Source of the DNA: Pseudomonas resinovorans NBRC 106553 | GTDB taxonomy: Bacteria; Pseudomonadota; Gammaproteobacteria; Pseudomonadales; Pseudomonadaceae | DNA: 64,000 bases | Assembly (NCBI RefSeq): GCF_000412695.1 | Contig: NC_021499.1 | Location: 1,364,001 to 1,428,000 of the forward strand | Direction of reading: 5' to 3' | Shown: positions 1-9,187 of the stretch, piece by piece | How positions within the stretch are numbered: the stretch's first letter is position 1 | How the letters are laid out: every line of letters begins with the position of its first letter | The notes under the pieces: generated by a model | Told to the model about the DNA's origin: nothing | The model's input: only the letters and a program-made list of their open reading frames with translations | Database searches by the model: none | Made by a program: the position numbers and the translations under genes

Positions 1-310
1 GCCGAGTGGGCTGTGGGTTTTCTTTTCGCCCTCCCGGGCGACTCCCTTTGGCAGTCGTCGGAATGCCGCACCACCCAAAGGAAGCAAAGCGCTTGCCCCT
101 GCATCCGGCCCCGGCTTCGCCGGGGTACCCTCGCTGCATCGCTGCTCCAGGGGTACGGCGCGAGGGGCCATCCATGGCCCCGCGCGCCTCTCGCGGCATC
201 CATGCCGCTCAACCCCTTCCGCAGCGATTCCGCTCGGCCTCCTGAAGGGGCGCTCTGCGCGGCTTCAACTTCTTGGCTCGCTATCAGGCTGGTGCGGGCA
301 TCAAGACCGT
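1..310. repeat. Dispersed ~300-bp intergenic repeat, copy 1
   Basis: This stretch is closely similar, block by block, to 34384-34745 later in the window. Shared blocks include the CCCTCCCGGGCGACTCCC segment, the AAAGGAAGCAAA(A/G)CGCTTGCCCC segment and a long block around GGGGCCATCCATGGCCCCGCG. It is rich in short inverted repeats. The open frames across it look like translated repeat rather than genes. The copy may begin upstream of the window. No terminal transposon-type ends or target duplications are visible. Confidence 0.75.
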
Positions 311-331
311 TTCGTGCCTGCCGGCGCGAGT

Positions 332-358
332 CCCCCCTCTCCCTCTGGGAGAGGGGGG
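332..358. repeat. Perfect 12-bp inverted repeat (C/T-rich hairpin)
   Basis: A 12-bp arm at 332-343 is perfectly complementary to 347-358 around a 3-base loop. It lies in the non-coding 310-509 stretch just before the next gene. There is no T-run on the + side, so it is better read as a repeat-type hairpin or leader structure than as a terminator. Nothing else was seen in 310-509. Confidence 0.6.
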
Positions 359-509
359 GAGGGCTGTATCAGCCGGCAGATAGCCGCGTCATGGCCATCA
401 CACAAATTTGCCAATCCAACATGGGCTCCCCGGAAATCTGCAAACAACCATCCCCACGACTTCGCGGTATCCTTCGCGCCTTCGATCCACAACGCGGCGG
501 GCTCTTCCC

Positions 510-1049
510 TTGAAACAGCAACTTATCGAATTGATCACGGCGATCAGCTCCGGCTGCATGGCCGAGGACGAGATCCAGCGCGTCGCCGATGATGCAGCCC
601 AGGCCTATGCCGATGAAGGCGCCTTCCTCGCCGCCAACCCCGACATCAACTACGACGACGACTTCCCGATTCCCCTGGGCGAGTGGGTGGTGGTGGGCAG
701 CCTGCCGGACACCGTGCTGTTCCAGGCCGACACCTACGACCAATTGTTCCAGCAGGTAGTGGACTCCTTCGGTCCGAGCGTGAACTTCGTGCTCAAGCCC
801 AAGCAGCTGGTGAAGGTCGAGCCGCTCAAAGCGCTGAACCGCATCCAGGTGCAGATGGGCAGCCTCTACCCGGAGCAGGGCGGCTACGTGCTGGTGGACT
901 TCAGCGAGCCGCTGGATGACGAGCTGCAGTGCGTGCTGGTCTACAAGAACGACCTGGAGAAGGTCATGCAGCTGGCGGTGGAGGTGGGCATCTACGCCGC
1001 GCCGGCGCTGGAGGCACTGAAGGCCGCGATGGAGGAGGGCGACGACTGA
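510..1049 (+). CDS. Conserved hypothetical protein (179 aa)
   Basis: I do not recognise a named family. The frame is open further upstream, but that part runs through low-complexity intergenic sequence. The protein-like part begins at a TTG at 510 (LKQQLIEL...), preceded by a purine-rich GGCGGG. The product is acidic and soluble with no signal peptide or membrane segment. An N-terminal helical segment is followed by a predicted alpha/beta region with the pattern PIPLGEWVVVG. It lies alone between the dispersed repeat and a REP element, convergent with modA, so its neighbours say nothing about function. The start codon is uncertain; the gene itself is likely, because codon use is typical of the region. 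Confidence 0.7.
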   Translation: MKQQLIELITAISSGCMAEDEIQRVADDAAQAYADEGAFLAANPDINYDDDFPIPLGEWVVVGSLPDTVLFQADTYDQLFQQVVDSFGPSVNFVLKPKQLVKVEPLKALNRIQVQMGSLYPEQGGYVLVDFSEPLDDELQCVLVYKNDLEKVMQLAVEVGIYAAPALEALKAAMEEGDD

Positions 1050-1070
1050 TCATGTCGTCAGCCCCATAGT

Positions 1071-1159
1071 CGTAGGTTGGTGCCAAGCGAAGCGCGGCCC
1101 AACGCTGCAGGATTGCGCCAGGATGCGTTGGGCTTCGCGTAGCTCAGCCCAACCTACAG
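1071..1159. repeat. REP-type inverted repeat pair
   Basis: Begins CGTAGGTTGG and ends in the complementary CCAACCTAC, with the internal GTTGGGCTTCGCG motif also seen in the elements near 3.5 and 54.0 kb. It sits between two convergent genes, the usual place for Pseudomonas REP pairs. Confidence 0.8.
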
Positions 1160-1166
1160 AGGGTTC

Positions 1167-2015
<849 letters not shown>

Positions 2016-2096
2016 TCAAGTCAAGTTTCGGTCTGATGCACGCCTTTCCGCTCTCGGACATTGCTTGCTGGCCCAGCCAGCGCTGCATATTCACCT

Positions 2097-2124
2097 ATCG
2101 CTATATACAAAACAATACAGCGAT
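2097..2124. promoter_or_regulatory. ModE-like operator, porin-proximal
   Basis: ATCGCTATAT (2097-2106) and ATACAGCGAT (2115-2124) are inverted half-sites separated by 8 bp. The half-site sequence is the same as in the modA-proximal operator. It ends 47 bp before the porin start codon, consistent with repression of the porin promoter by molybdate-loaded ModE. Confidence 0.7.
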
Positions 2125-2171
2125 TCGAGCCCGGATATACGACCAGCAGAGCCATCCACAGGAGTAGAACA

Positions 2172-3503
2172 ATGAGAATCTCGCCCATCTGTCTCGCCAC
2201 AGGTGCTGCCGTCCTGGCCCAGCAGGCATCCGCCGGCGGTTTCATCGAAGACAGCAAGGCCAGCCTGACCCTGCGCAACCTCTACATCAACCAGGACAAC
2301 CGCGAAGGCACCGCCTCGCCGTCCAAGCAGGAGGAGTGGGGCCAGGGCTTCCTCTTCAACTACGCCTCGGGCTTCACCGAAGGCACGGTCGGCGTGGGCG
2401 TCGACGCCCTGGGCCTTCTGGGCGTCAAGCTGGATTCCGGCAAGGGCCGCCACTACAACCCCACCAGCAGCAACTACGGCGGCACCGTGTTCCCCACCGA
2501 CAACGACGGCCGCGCCAAGGATGACTTTGGCAGCCTGGGCCTGACCGGCAAGGTGCGTATCTCCAAGACCGAAGGGCGCATCGGCACCCTGCTGCCCAAG
2601 CTGCCGGTGGTGACCTACAACGACGGCCGCCTGCTGCCGCAGACCTTCGAGGGCGGGCAGATCACCTCCAACGAGATCGCCGGCCTGACCCTGGTCGGTG
2701 GCCAGCTGGAACACGCCAAGGGGCGTAACTCCAGCGACGCCCGTGGCCTGTCGATCGCCGGCGCGAACAACGCCCGCAGCGGTCAGTTCGTCAACACCTT
2801 CTACTTCGCCGGCGGCGACTACAAGGTCAGCGACAACCTGCTCGCTCAGTACTACTACGGCAACTTGGAAGACTTCTACCAGCAGCACTTCGTCGGCCTG
2901 ACCCACAACTGGGCGCTGCCGGTGGGCGCGCTGAAGTCCGACCTGCGCTACTTCTACAGTGACTCCGACGGCAAGAACAGCAGCCTCGCCGGCCGTGGCG
3001 AAGGCTTCGTCAGCAGCGGCAACTGGGCATCCAACGACCCGAACAAGGGCGAGGTGGACAACCGCACCTGGAGCGCCTTCTTCACCTACACCCTCGGCGG
3101 CCACGCGGCCAGCCTGGGCTACCAGCAGGTGTCCGGCGACAGCGCCTTCCCCTTCCTCAACCAGGGCGACGGCGCCACCGCCTACCTGATCACCGACCGC
3201 CAGATCGGCAAGTTCCTCAGCGCCGGCGAGCGCACCTGGGTGGCCGAGTACGGCTTCGACTTCGCCAAGGTCGGCGTGCCGGGCCTGAAGGCGACGACCA
3301 CCTACCTCAAGGGCAGCAACATCGAGACCCAGGGCAGCGACCAGGGCGAGTGGGAACGGGATTTCCGCCTCGACTACGTGCTGCAGGACGGCCCGCTCAA
3401 GGGCCTGGGCCTGTCCTGGCGTAACGCCGTGCTGCGCAGCGACGCGGCCCGCGACCAGGACGAGAACCGCCTGATCCTGAGCTACACCCTGACGCTGTTG
3501 TAA
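2172..3503 (+). CDS. OprD-family outer-membrane porin
   Basis: Outer-membrane 18-strand channel of the OprD/OccD/OccK type, 443 aa. The start at 2172 is chosen for its signal peptide (MRISPICLATGAAVLAQQASA) and for an AGGAGTAG ribosome site 6 bases upstream; the open frame continues further 5' through the operators. Family signatures are the N-terminal GFIEDSKASLTLRN(L/F)Y strand, the EWGQGF segment, FYFAGGDYK, and the C-terminal DENRLILSYTLTLL ending in an aliphatic residue. OprD-family channels normally pass small carboxylates or basic amino acids. Here the gene shares its promoter region with modA and carries its own ModE-like site, so a role in molybdate/tungstate entry is inferred. No substrate can be read from the sequence. 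Confidence 0.9.
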   Translation: MRISPICLATGAAVLAQQASAGGFIEDSKASLTLRNLYINQDNREGTASPSKQEEWGQGFLFNYASGFTEGTVGVGVDALGLLGVKLDSGKGRHYNPTSSNYGGTVFPTDNDGRAKDDFGSLGLTGKVRISKTEGRIGTLLPKLPVVTYNDGRLLPQTFEGGQITSNEIAGLTLVGGQLEHAKGRNSSDARGLSIAGANNARSGQFVNTFYFAGGDYKVSDNLLAQYYYGNLEDFYQQHFVGLTHNWALPVGALKSDLRYFYSDSDGKNSSLAGRGEGFVSSGNWASNDPNKGEVDNRTWSAFFTYTLGGHAASLGYQQVSGDSAFPFLNQGDGATAYLITDRQIGKFLSAGERTWVAEYGFDFAKVGVPGLKATTTYLKGSNIETQGSDQGEWERDFRLDYVLQDGPLKGLGLSWRNAVLRSDAARDQDENRLILSYTLTLL

Positions 3504-3510
3504 GGCTGGA

Positions 3511-3718
3511 GTGTTGGGTTTCGCTGCGCTCGCGGAACGCCGCCCGACCCAACCTACGGGGACGCGCGGTGATTCCGTAGGTTGGTGCAGAGCGCAGCGA
3601 AGCCCAACGTGGGTGTTCCAACGGGGCTCCGCTTGTTGGGTTTCGTGCCTCTACCCAACCTACGGGTGAAGCACGGTGATTCCGTAGGTTGGTGCAGAGC
3701 GCAGCGAAGCCCAACGGG
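3511..3718. repeat. REP-type repeat cluster
   Basis: Contains a module (3511-3557) that recurs identically at 54027-54073. It also holds two direct copies of a block reading GTAGGTTGGTGCAGAGCGCA then GCGAAGCCCAACG (about 3577-3610 and 3684-3716), with inverted GTTGGGTTTCG/CCAACCTACGG partners between. It fills the gap between the porin and the convergent HAD gene. Confidence 0.8.
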
Positions 3719-3725
3719 CGCGGCC

Positions 3726-4379
3726 TCAGCGCCACTCCAGGATCGGCCAGCCGGCTGCTTCGGCATGGGCGCGCAGGGCCGGGTCGGGGTTCACCGTGTT
3801 GGGGTTGGCCACCAGGGTCAGCAGGGGCAGGTCATTGCGCGAGTCGGAATAGAAGTAGGCGCCTTCCAGGCTCTCGCCCTGTTCCTCCAGCCAGGCGTTC
3901 AGGCGCGTCACCTTGCCTTCGCGGTAGGTCAGCACGCCCCGGGTGCGGCCGCTGTAGTGGCCGTGCTGTTCTTCCAGGTCGATGGCCAGCACTTCCTCCA
4001 CCCCCAGGCGCTCGGCGATGGCGCTGACCAGGAAGCTCGCCGAGGCGGAGATGATCAGCAGCCGGTCACCGGCCTCGCGATGGCGCGCCAGGCAGCGCAT
4101 GGCGTCGGAGTGGATCAGCGGCTCGATCACATCCTCGATGAAAGGCCCGACCACGAAGTCCACTTCTTCGGCCGAGCGCCCCACCAGCGGCGACAGGCTG
4201 AAGGCCATGTAGTCCTCCATCGCCAGCTTGCCGTCGGCGTAGAGCGCCATGAGTTCGTGGTCCTTGCGGACGAAGGATTCGCCATCGACCCACCCCAGTT
4301 CCGCCATGTGTTCGCTCCACAGGCTGGCGCAGTCGCCGTCTATCAGGGTGTCGTCCAGGTCGAAGATTGCCAGGGCCAT
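3726..4379 (-). CDS. HAD superfamily hydrolase, SerB-like subfamily IB
   Basis: Predicted phosphomonoesterase of 217 aa. Motif I is FDLDDT (nucleophile Asp6, acid/base Asp8), motif II a Ser in the ISASASF stretch near residue 112, and motif IV the Mg2+-binding YSDSRNDLPLL near residue 178. Such IB enzymes dephosphorylate small metabolites such as phosphoserine. Here it is the last gene of the ABC-importer operon, starting by a 1-base TGATG overlap with the ATPase gene. That suggests it dephosphorylates the imported compound or a breakdown product. The specific substrate is unknown. Confidence 0.85.
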   Translation of the reverse strand: MALAIFDLDDTLIDGDCASLWSEHMAELGWVDGESFVRKDHELMALYADGKLAMEDYMAFSLSPLVGRSAEEVDFVVGPFIEDVIEPLIHSDAMRCLARHREAGDRLLIISASASFLVSAIAERLGVEEVLAIDLEEQHGHYSGRTRGVLTYREGKVTRLNAWLEEQGESLEGAYFYSDSRNDLPLLTLVANPNTVNPDPALRAHAEAAGWPILEWR

Positions 4380-5368
4380 CAGGCCACCTCCCGTATTGCG
4401 TGATCGTCTATGCGCAGGCCTATGCGTTGGCCCTTGGGGTGCAGATCTTCGGCGGAGCGGTTGAGTACGTCCACCACCAGTTCCACGCCGCGGGCCTCGA
4501 CCCGGTAGCGCACCACGTTGCCCAGCAGGCTGTGGCTGCGCACTTCGGCCTCGATGCCGCCGTCACGGCTGAGGGCGATGGCTTCCGGGCGGATGGCGAC
4601 GCGGCCGCTCACCGGGCGTTGCAGCAGGCGGCTGGCGGCATCGGCGTCGAGCAGGTTGTAGTTGCCGATGAAGCCGGCGGCGAAGGCGTTCACCGGGGCG
4701 GTGTAGAGGGTTTCGGCGTCGCCGCTCTGGACGATGCGTCCGTCGTTCATCAGGAAGATGCGGTCCGACAGGGTCAGCGCTTCTTCCTGGTCGTGGGTGA
4801 CGAAGATGGTGGTCAGCCCGAGCTCCTGCTGGATGCCACGGATCTGTTCGCGCAGGTGCTTGCGGATGCGCGCGTCCAGGGCCGACAGCGGCTCATCCAA
4901 AAGCAGCAGGCGCGGGCGGGTGACCAGCGAGCGGGCCAGGGCCACGCGCTGGCACTGGCCGCCGGAGAGCTGGTGCGGGTAGCGCGCGGCGAAGTCGCCG
5001 AGCTCCACCATCGCCAGGGCCTCGTCCACCCGGCGCTTGCTGTCGGCGGGGGCGACCTTCTGCATGCGCAGGCCGAAGGCGACGTTCTGCTGCACCGTCA
5101 TGTTGGGGAACAGCGCATAGCTCTGGAACACCATGCCGATGCCGCGCTTCTGCGGCGACAGCGGCACCAGGTCCTGGTCGTCCAGCAGGATCTGCCCGCC
5201 GTTGACCTCGGTGAGTCCGGCGATGCAGCGCAGCAGGGTGGATTTGCCGCAGCCAGACGGGCCGAGCAGGGTGACGAACTCGCCCTTGCCGATCTCGCAA
5301 TGGATGTCGCTGAAGATCGCGGTCTGGCCATAACTCTTGTGCAGGCCACGGATGGAAAGAAAACTCAT
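4379..5368 (-). CDS. ABC importer ATPase, phosphonate/iron/polyamine class
   Basis: Cytoplasmic ATPase of an importer, 329 aa. Walker A GPSGCGKST (36-44), Q-loop FQSYALFPN, signature LSGGQ (134-138) and Walker B LLLLDEP (154-160) are followed by the HDQEEAL switch region and a C-terminal TOBE-like regulatory domain. These are typical of the PotA/FbpC/PhnT group. The start overlaps the upstream permease stop by 4 bases (ATGA), showing translational coupling. With two permeases, a periplasmic binding protein and two hydrolases in the operon, an importer for 2-aminoethylphosphonate or another phosphorus compound is the best inference. Confidence 0.92.
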   Translation of the reverse strand: MSFLSIRGLHKSYGQTAIFSDIHCEIGKGEFVTLLGPSGCGKSTLLRCIAGLTEVNGGQILLDDQDLVPLSPQKRGIGMVFQSYALFPNMTVQQNVAFGLRMQKVAPADSKRRVDEALAMVELGDFAARYPHQLSGGQCQRVALARSLVTRPRLLLLDEPLSALDARIRKHLREQIRGIQQELGLTTIFVTHDQEEALTLSDRIFLMNDGRIVQSGDAETLYTAPVNAFAAGFIGNYNLLDADAASRLLQRPVSGRVAIRPEAIALSRDGGIEAEVRSHSLLGNVVRYRVEARGVELVVDVLNRSAEDLHPKGQRIGLRIDDHAIREVA

Positions 5369-6162
5369 GCCTTGTCCTTGTTCAGACGGTTGGCTGCCCA
5401 GGTGAACAGCAGCACGAAGAAGAAGTAGGAGATCACCAGGGCGCTGTTGAAGTGGCCGCTGCTGTTGCGCATGTTGTTCAGGTACACCTGCAGGGTCTCG
5501 TAGCGGGTCCCCACCAGCAGGTTGGCGAAGACGAACTCGCCGAAGAGGAAGGAGAACGACAGGAACAGCGACACCATCAGGCCGTTGCGCAGGTTCGGCA
5601 GCACCACCAGGAAGGCCGCTTTCCAGGTGCTGGCACCCAGAAGCTGGGCGGCGTCCATCAGGTCACGCAGGTTGATCGCCTGCAGGTTGTTGGTGATGGC
5701 GCGGTACATGAAGGGCAGGGCCACGGTGAAGTAGCAGCCGATCAGGATCCAGGGCGTGCCGACCATGGCCAGCGGCCCCGAACCGTAGACTTGCAGCAGC
5801 CCTACCGAGGACACCACCGGCGGCACCGCGAAGGGCAGCAGGATGAGGATGTTCATCAGGGCATCGAGCCTGGGGAAGTGGTAGTTCACCACGAACAGCA
5901 GCGGCAGGATCAGCACCACCGACAGCGCCAGCGCGCCGAAGCACACCAGCAGCGACTGGCCGAAGGCGGTGAGAAAGCGCGTGTCGCTCCACAGCGCCAG
6001 GTACCACTTGAGGGTCAGGCCGTCGGGGAGGATGGTCGCCGACCAACTGGTGGAGAGCGAGTAGAGCAGGGTGCCGGCGAGCGGCAGCAGGAGGATCAGG
6101 AACAGCAGCCAGACCACCACGCGGTGATAGAGGCCGCCGCGCCCGGATTCAGCGCGCGACAT
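5365..6162 (-). CDS. ABC importer permease 2 (PhnV-like)
   Basis: Inner-membrane permease of 265 aa with about six transmembrane helices. The cytoplasmic EAA loop DAAQLLGASTWKAAFLVVLP (about residues 168-187) docks to the ATPase. Belongs to the binding-protein-dependent permease family used by iron, polyamine and phosphonate importers. It overlaps the preceding permease gene by 14 bases and the following ATPase gene by 4, so the three are made together. Confidence 0.9.
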   Translation of the reverse strand: MSRAESGRGGLYHRVVVWLLFLILLLPLAGTLLYSLSTSWSATILPDGLTLKWYLALWSDTRFLTAFGQSLLVCFGALALSVVLILPLLFVVNYHFPRLDALMNILILLPFAVPPVVSSVGLLQVYGSGPLAMVGTPWILIGCYFTVALPFMYRAITNNLQAINLRDLMDAAQLLGASTWKAAFLVVLPNLRNGLMVSLFLSFSFLFGEFVFANLLVGTRYETLQVYLNNMRNSSGHFNSALVISYFFFVLLFTWAANRLNKDKA

Positions 6163-6991
6163 GGTAGCTCCTCTTCAACAGCCACTGATGAACCACGGTG
6201 ATCAGCGCCATCAGGCCCACCAGCACCATCGCCAGGGCGCTGGCCAGGTTGGGGTTGAGGGCGATGTCGCCGGCCACCATGGCGGCGATGCGGATGGTCA
6301 TCACGTTGAAGTTGCCGGTGGTCAGGGCGTAGACCGTGGCGTAGGCGCCGAGGGCGTTGGCCAGCAGGATGACGAAGGTGCCGAGCAGGGCAGGGGTCAG
6401 CACCGGCAGGCCGATGTGCCGCCAGAACTGCCAGGGGCTGGCGCCGAGCAGTGCGGCGGACTCGCGCCAGTCCTCGCGCAGGGCGTCGAAGGCCGGGTAG
6501 AGCAGCAGCACCCCCAGGGGAATCTGGAAGTAGGTGTAGAGCACGATCAGGCCGGTCTTGGAGTAGAGGTTGAAGTCCTCGATCACCCCGGCCTGTTTGA
6601 GCAGGATGGTCAGCGCGCCGTTGAAGCCCAGCAGGATGATGAAGGCGAAGGCCAGGGGCACGCCGGCGAAGTTGCTGGTCATGTTGGAGAACGCCATGAC
6701 GAAGTCCCGCAGCTTCGAGTCCACCCGGTGCAGCGAGTAACTGCCGATCACCGCGACCACTATGCCGATCAGGCTCGACCAGAAGGCTATCTGCAGGCTG
6801 TGCTTGATGGCCTGCAGATAGAACCTGGAGCCGAACACCTTGCTGTAGTTGGCAAGTCCCCAGCCCTCGGGACTGTTCAGGCTGTTGAGGGCGACCCAGG
6901 CCAGCGGCGCGATCTGGAAGGCGATGAAGAACAGCGCGAAGGGCAACAGGCACAGCAGTGCCAGCCATCTGCCCCGGTTGGATGACTTCAC
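6149..6991 (-). CDS. ABC importer permease 1 (PhnU-like)
   Basis: Inner-membrane permease, 280 aa, about six helices, with EAA-loop motif ESAALLGASPWQFWRHIGLP. The frame extends much further upstream through the phosphodiesterase gene, but the protein proper begins at a GTG at 6991 (VKSSNRGRW...). That GTG overlaps the stop of the upstream gene as GTGA, a standard coupling arrangement. It pairs with the second permease as the heterodimeric channel. Confidence 0.9.
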   Translation of the reverse strand: MKSSNRGRWLALLCLLPFALFFIAFQIAPLAWVALNSLNSPEGWGLANYSKVFGSRFYLQAIKHSLQIAFWSSLIGIVVAVIGSYSLHRVDSKLRDFVMAFSNMTSNFAGVPLAFAFIILLGFNGALTILLKQAGVIEDFNLYSKTGLIVLYTYFQIPLGVLLLYPAFDALREDWRESAALLGASPWQFWRHIGLPVLTPALLGTFVILLANALGAYATVYALTTGNFNVMTIRIAAMVAGDIALNPNLASALAMVLVGLMALITVVHQWLLKRSYHVAR

Positions 6992-7794
6992 TTCAACAGC
7001 TCCCGGCAGAAGGTCTTGTCGTGGGAAGCCCCGAGCAGCTCGCAGACCGTTCCGCAGAGTTCGGTCTGCTTCGGCTGCGCGTTGGCATCCAGGCTGAAGG
7101 CGTCGCCGAGGACGAACAGCGGCACCTCGCGCTCCTCGGGGAGCAGGCCGTTGTGGGAACGGTCGTTGTTCATGCCATGGTCGGCGGTCACCAGCACCTG
7201 GTAGCCGGCGTCGAGCCAGCGTTGCAGGTACTCGGCCAGGAGGATGTCGGCCACCCGCGCGCTGTTGCGGTACTGCGGGGAATCCAGACCGTGCTTGTGG
7301 CCGGCGTCGTCCACGTTCATCGGATGCACCAGGAGGAAGTCCGGGTCGTGGCGCAGGCGCAGGCTTTCGGCGTCGGCGAACAGGTGCGAGTCCGGGTAGT
7401 GGTCGGCGTAGTAGAAGTGGCCGTGCTGGATCGGCAGGCCGGGTGCCTCGGTGTGACGGTCGCGGGCGGCCACGAAGGGCGATGCGTTGTACAGCTCGCT
7501 GACCCAGTGGTACGCCGCCGCGGCAGTGGACAGGCCGGCGGCGCTGGCGTAGTGGAAGATGCTGCGCTCCCTCGACAGGCGCGAGACGTCGTTGTGGACG
7601 ATGCCGCTGGTGATCGGCGGCACCCCTGTGAGGATGCATTCGTAGAGTGGCCGGGACAGCGCCGGCAGTTCGCACTGGAGCTTGTACAGCACGGCGCGGC
7701 CGGCGCCGCAGTAGGCCAGCAGGTGGCCCAGCGCATGCCGGGCCACCTCGTAGTTCAGGCCATCCAGCAGAACGAGGATGACTTTGCGTTTCAT
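6988..7794 (-). CDS. Alkaline-phosphatase-superfamily phosphodiesterase/phosphonate hydrolase
   Basis: About 268 aa. Metal-dependent hydrolase of the type I phosphodiesterase / nucleotide pyrophosphatase / phosphonoacetate-hydrolase group. Visible active-site pieces are VLLDGLNYE (metal Asp), ILTGVPPITSGI (Thr nucleophile region), NVDDAGHKHG (metal Asp/His) and VTADHGMNN (metal Asp-His). The ATG at 7794 is chosen because GGAG lies 6 bases upstream; an ATG at 7797 or TTG at 7806 is possible. No signal peptide, so it acts in the cytoplasm on imported substrate. Its position between the binding protein and the permeases ties it to uptake and cleavage of a phosphonate or phosphodiester. Confidence 0.85.
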   Translation of the reverse strand: MKRKVILVLLDGLNYEVARHALGHLLAYCGAGRAVLYKLQCELPALSRPLYECILTGVPPITSGIVHNDVSRLSRERSIFHYASAAGLSTAAAAYHWVSELYNASPFVAARDRHTEAPGLPIQHGHFYYADHYPDSHLFADAESLRLRHDPDFLLVHPMNVDDAGHKHGLDSPQYRNSARVADILLAEYLQRWLDAGYQVLVTADHGMNNDRSHNGLLPEEREVPLFVLGDAFSLDANAQPKQTELCGTVCELLGASHDKTFCRELLK

Positions 7795-7830
7795 CATTCT
7801 CTCCAAAAGCCGTTCAAGCTCTCGGCGAGC

Positions 7831-7990
7831 GCAGCTCAGGCAAGGCGAACGCGGGCGAGGAAGCGGAGTTTACGACTGTAAAATCGCATTACTCGTTCTA
7901 CTCGCCCTTTCGGGCCGCCCAGAGGGCGTTCAGCGACAAGTCGCTGTCCGAGCCCGCGTTCAACACAGCATGAGCAAGCGCAGCCAGAGA
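7831..7990. repeat. Structured intergenic element within the importer operon
   Basis: Between the binding-protein gene and the hydrolase gene lie several nested inverted repeats. GAACGCGGGC (7847-7856) pairs with GCCCGCGTTC (7952-7961), CAGCGAC (7931-7937) with GTCGCTG (7940-7946), and TTTAC/GTAAA arms lie near 7869-7882. Such an element after a binding-protein gene commonly lowers read-through or protects the 3' end. It may be a Pseudomonas dispersed repeat, but no second copy is in this window. Confidence 0.55.
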
Positions 7991-8001
7991 TTGGGCGGCT
8001 T

Positions 8002-9060
8002 TTATTCCATTTCGATGATTACGTGCTCTTGCCACAGCTGCGGCAGCGCCTTGGAGGTGTTTTCCCAGGCCTTGGCATCCTTGATCGGCTGGACCTTGGC
8101 GTACTGCTCGTTGGGCAGCAGCTTGGCCTTCACCTCGGCCGGCAGGGTCAGGTGCTCGGCGCGGATCGGCCGGGCGTTGCCCTTGGCCAGGTTGATCTGG
8201 CCGGCGTCGCTGAGGATGTATTCGCGGGCAAGCTTCGCGGCGTTGGGGTTCTTCGCGTACTTGTTGATGATGGTGGTGTAGCCGGAGATCACCGAGCCAT
8301 CGGAGGGGATCAGCACCTCGAAGCGGCTGGGGTCGATCTGGTCGCGGTAGGACAGGCCGTTGAAGTCCCAGACGATGCCCACTTCCACCTCGCCCTTCTC
8401 CAGGGTCTGGATGGTCGGGTTGGACAGCGACAGGCGGCCCTGCTTGGCCAGTTCGGCGAAGAAGTCCAGGCCCGGCTGGATGTTCGTCTCGTCGCCGCCG
8501 TTGGCGATGGCCGCGGCCAGCACGCCGTTGACCGCCTGGGCGGCGGCGCTGACGTCACCGATGGCGACCTTGTACTTGCCCTGCTTCAGGTCGGCCCAGG
8601 ACTTGGGGGCTTCCTTGACCAGCTGCTTGTTGACGATGAAGGCGATGGAGCCGGTATAGGCCAGCATCCAATGGCCGTCGGCGTCCTTGGCCCAGACCGG
8701 GATCTGTTCCCAGGTGCTCGGCTTGTAGGCCTGGGTCACGCCCTGCTGGACGGCGATGGGACCAAAGGCCGCGCCGACGTCGCCGATATCGGCGGTGGCG
8801 TTGTCCTTCTCGGCGGCGAACTTGGCGATCTCCTGGGCCGAGCTCATGTCAGTGTCGACATGCTTGAGGCCGTACAGCTTGTTGAGGTCGATCCAGGTGT
8901 CCTTCCAGTTGGCCCAGCTGTCGGGCATGCCCACGCTGTTCACTGCGCCTTCCTGGCGGGCGGCTTGTTCAAGACTCTTCAGATCTGCGTCGCTCGCCAT
9001 GGCCTGGGTTCCCAGGGTAATGGCCGTTCCCATCAGTGAAGCCAGCAAGAGGCGTTTCAT
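8002..9060 (-). CDS. Periplasmic ABC substrate-binding protein (organophosphonate-type candidate)
   Basis: First gene of the importer operon, 352 aa, with a signal peptide ending QAMA (about 1-22). The mature part is a type II binding protein (EGAVNSVGMPDSWANW..., DIGDVGAAFGP, WDFNGLSYRDQ) of the group that binds iron, polyamines or aminoethylphosphonate. There are no paired tyrosines typical of ferric-binding proteins in the visible C-lobe. Together with two phosphate-ester hydrolases in the same operon, this favours a phosphorus compound. Resembles what I recall of the Pseudomonas AepX-type 2-aminoethylphosphonate system; not verified. Confidence 0.85.
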   Translation of the reverse strand: MKRLLLASLMGTAITLGTQAMASDADLKSLEQAARQEGAVNSVGMPDSWANWKDTWIDLNKLYGLKHVDTDMSSAQEIAKFAAEKDNATADIGDVGAAFGPIAVQQGVTQAYKPSTWEQIPVWAKDADGHWMLAYTGSIAFIVNKQLVKEAPKSWADLKQGKYKVAIGDVSAAAQAVNGVLAAAIANGGDETNIQPGLDFFAELAKQGRLSLSNPTIQTLEKGEVEVGIVWDFNGLSYRDQIDPSRFEVLIPSDGSVISGYTTIINKYAKNPNAAKLAREYILSDAGQINLAKGNARPIRAEHLTLPAEVKAKLLPNEQYAKVQPIKDAKAWENTSKALPQLWQEHVIIEME

Positions 9061-9187
9061 GTGAAGCTCCTTAGCAGGTTTTGAGGTTGGTCTAGATCAG
9101 CAAGACCCAGGCCAAATCTAGAAGCCTTGGATGACGGTTTGATTTCAGGCTCGCCGCCCGTTCCGGCGACGGCGGACGCCCAAAAAG

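Noticed and set aside
3511..3718. CRISPR-like direct repeats
   Set aside because: Repeats are REP-type inverted pairs shared with many other gaps; no regular spacers.
4379..9060. Ferric iron or polyamine importer
   Set aside because: The ATPase and permease families fit, but two phosphate-ester hydrolases in the same operon make a phosphorus compound more likely; not excluded.
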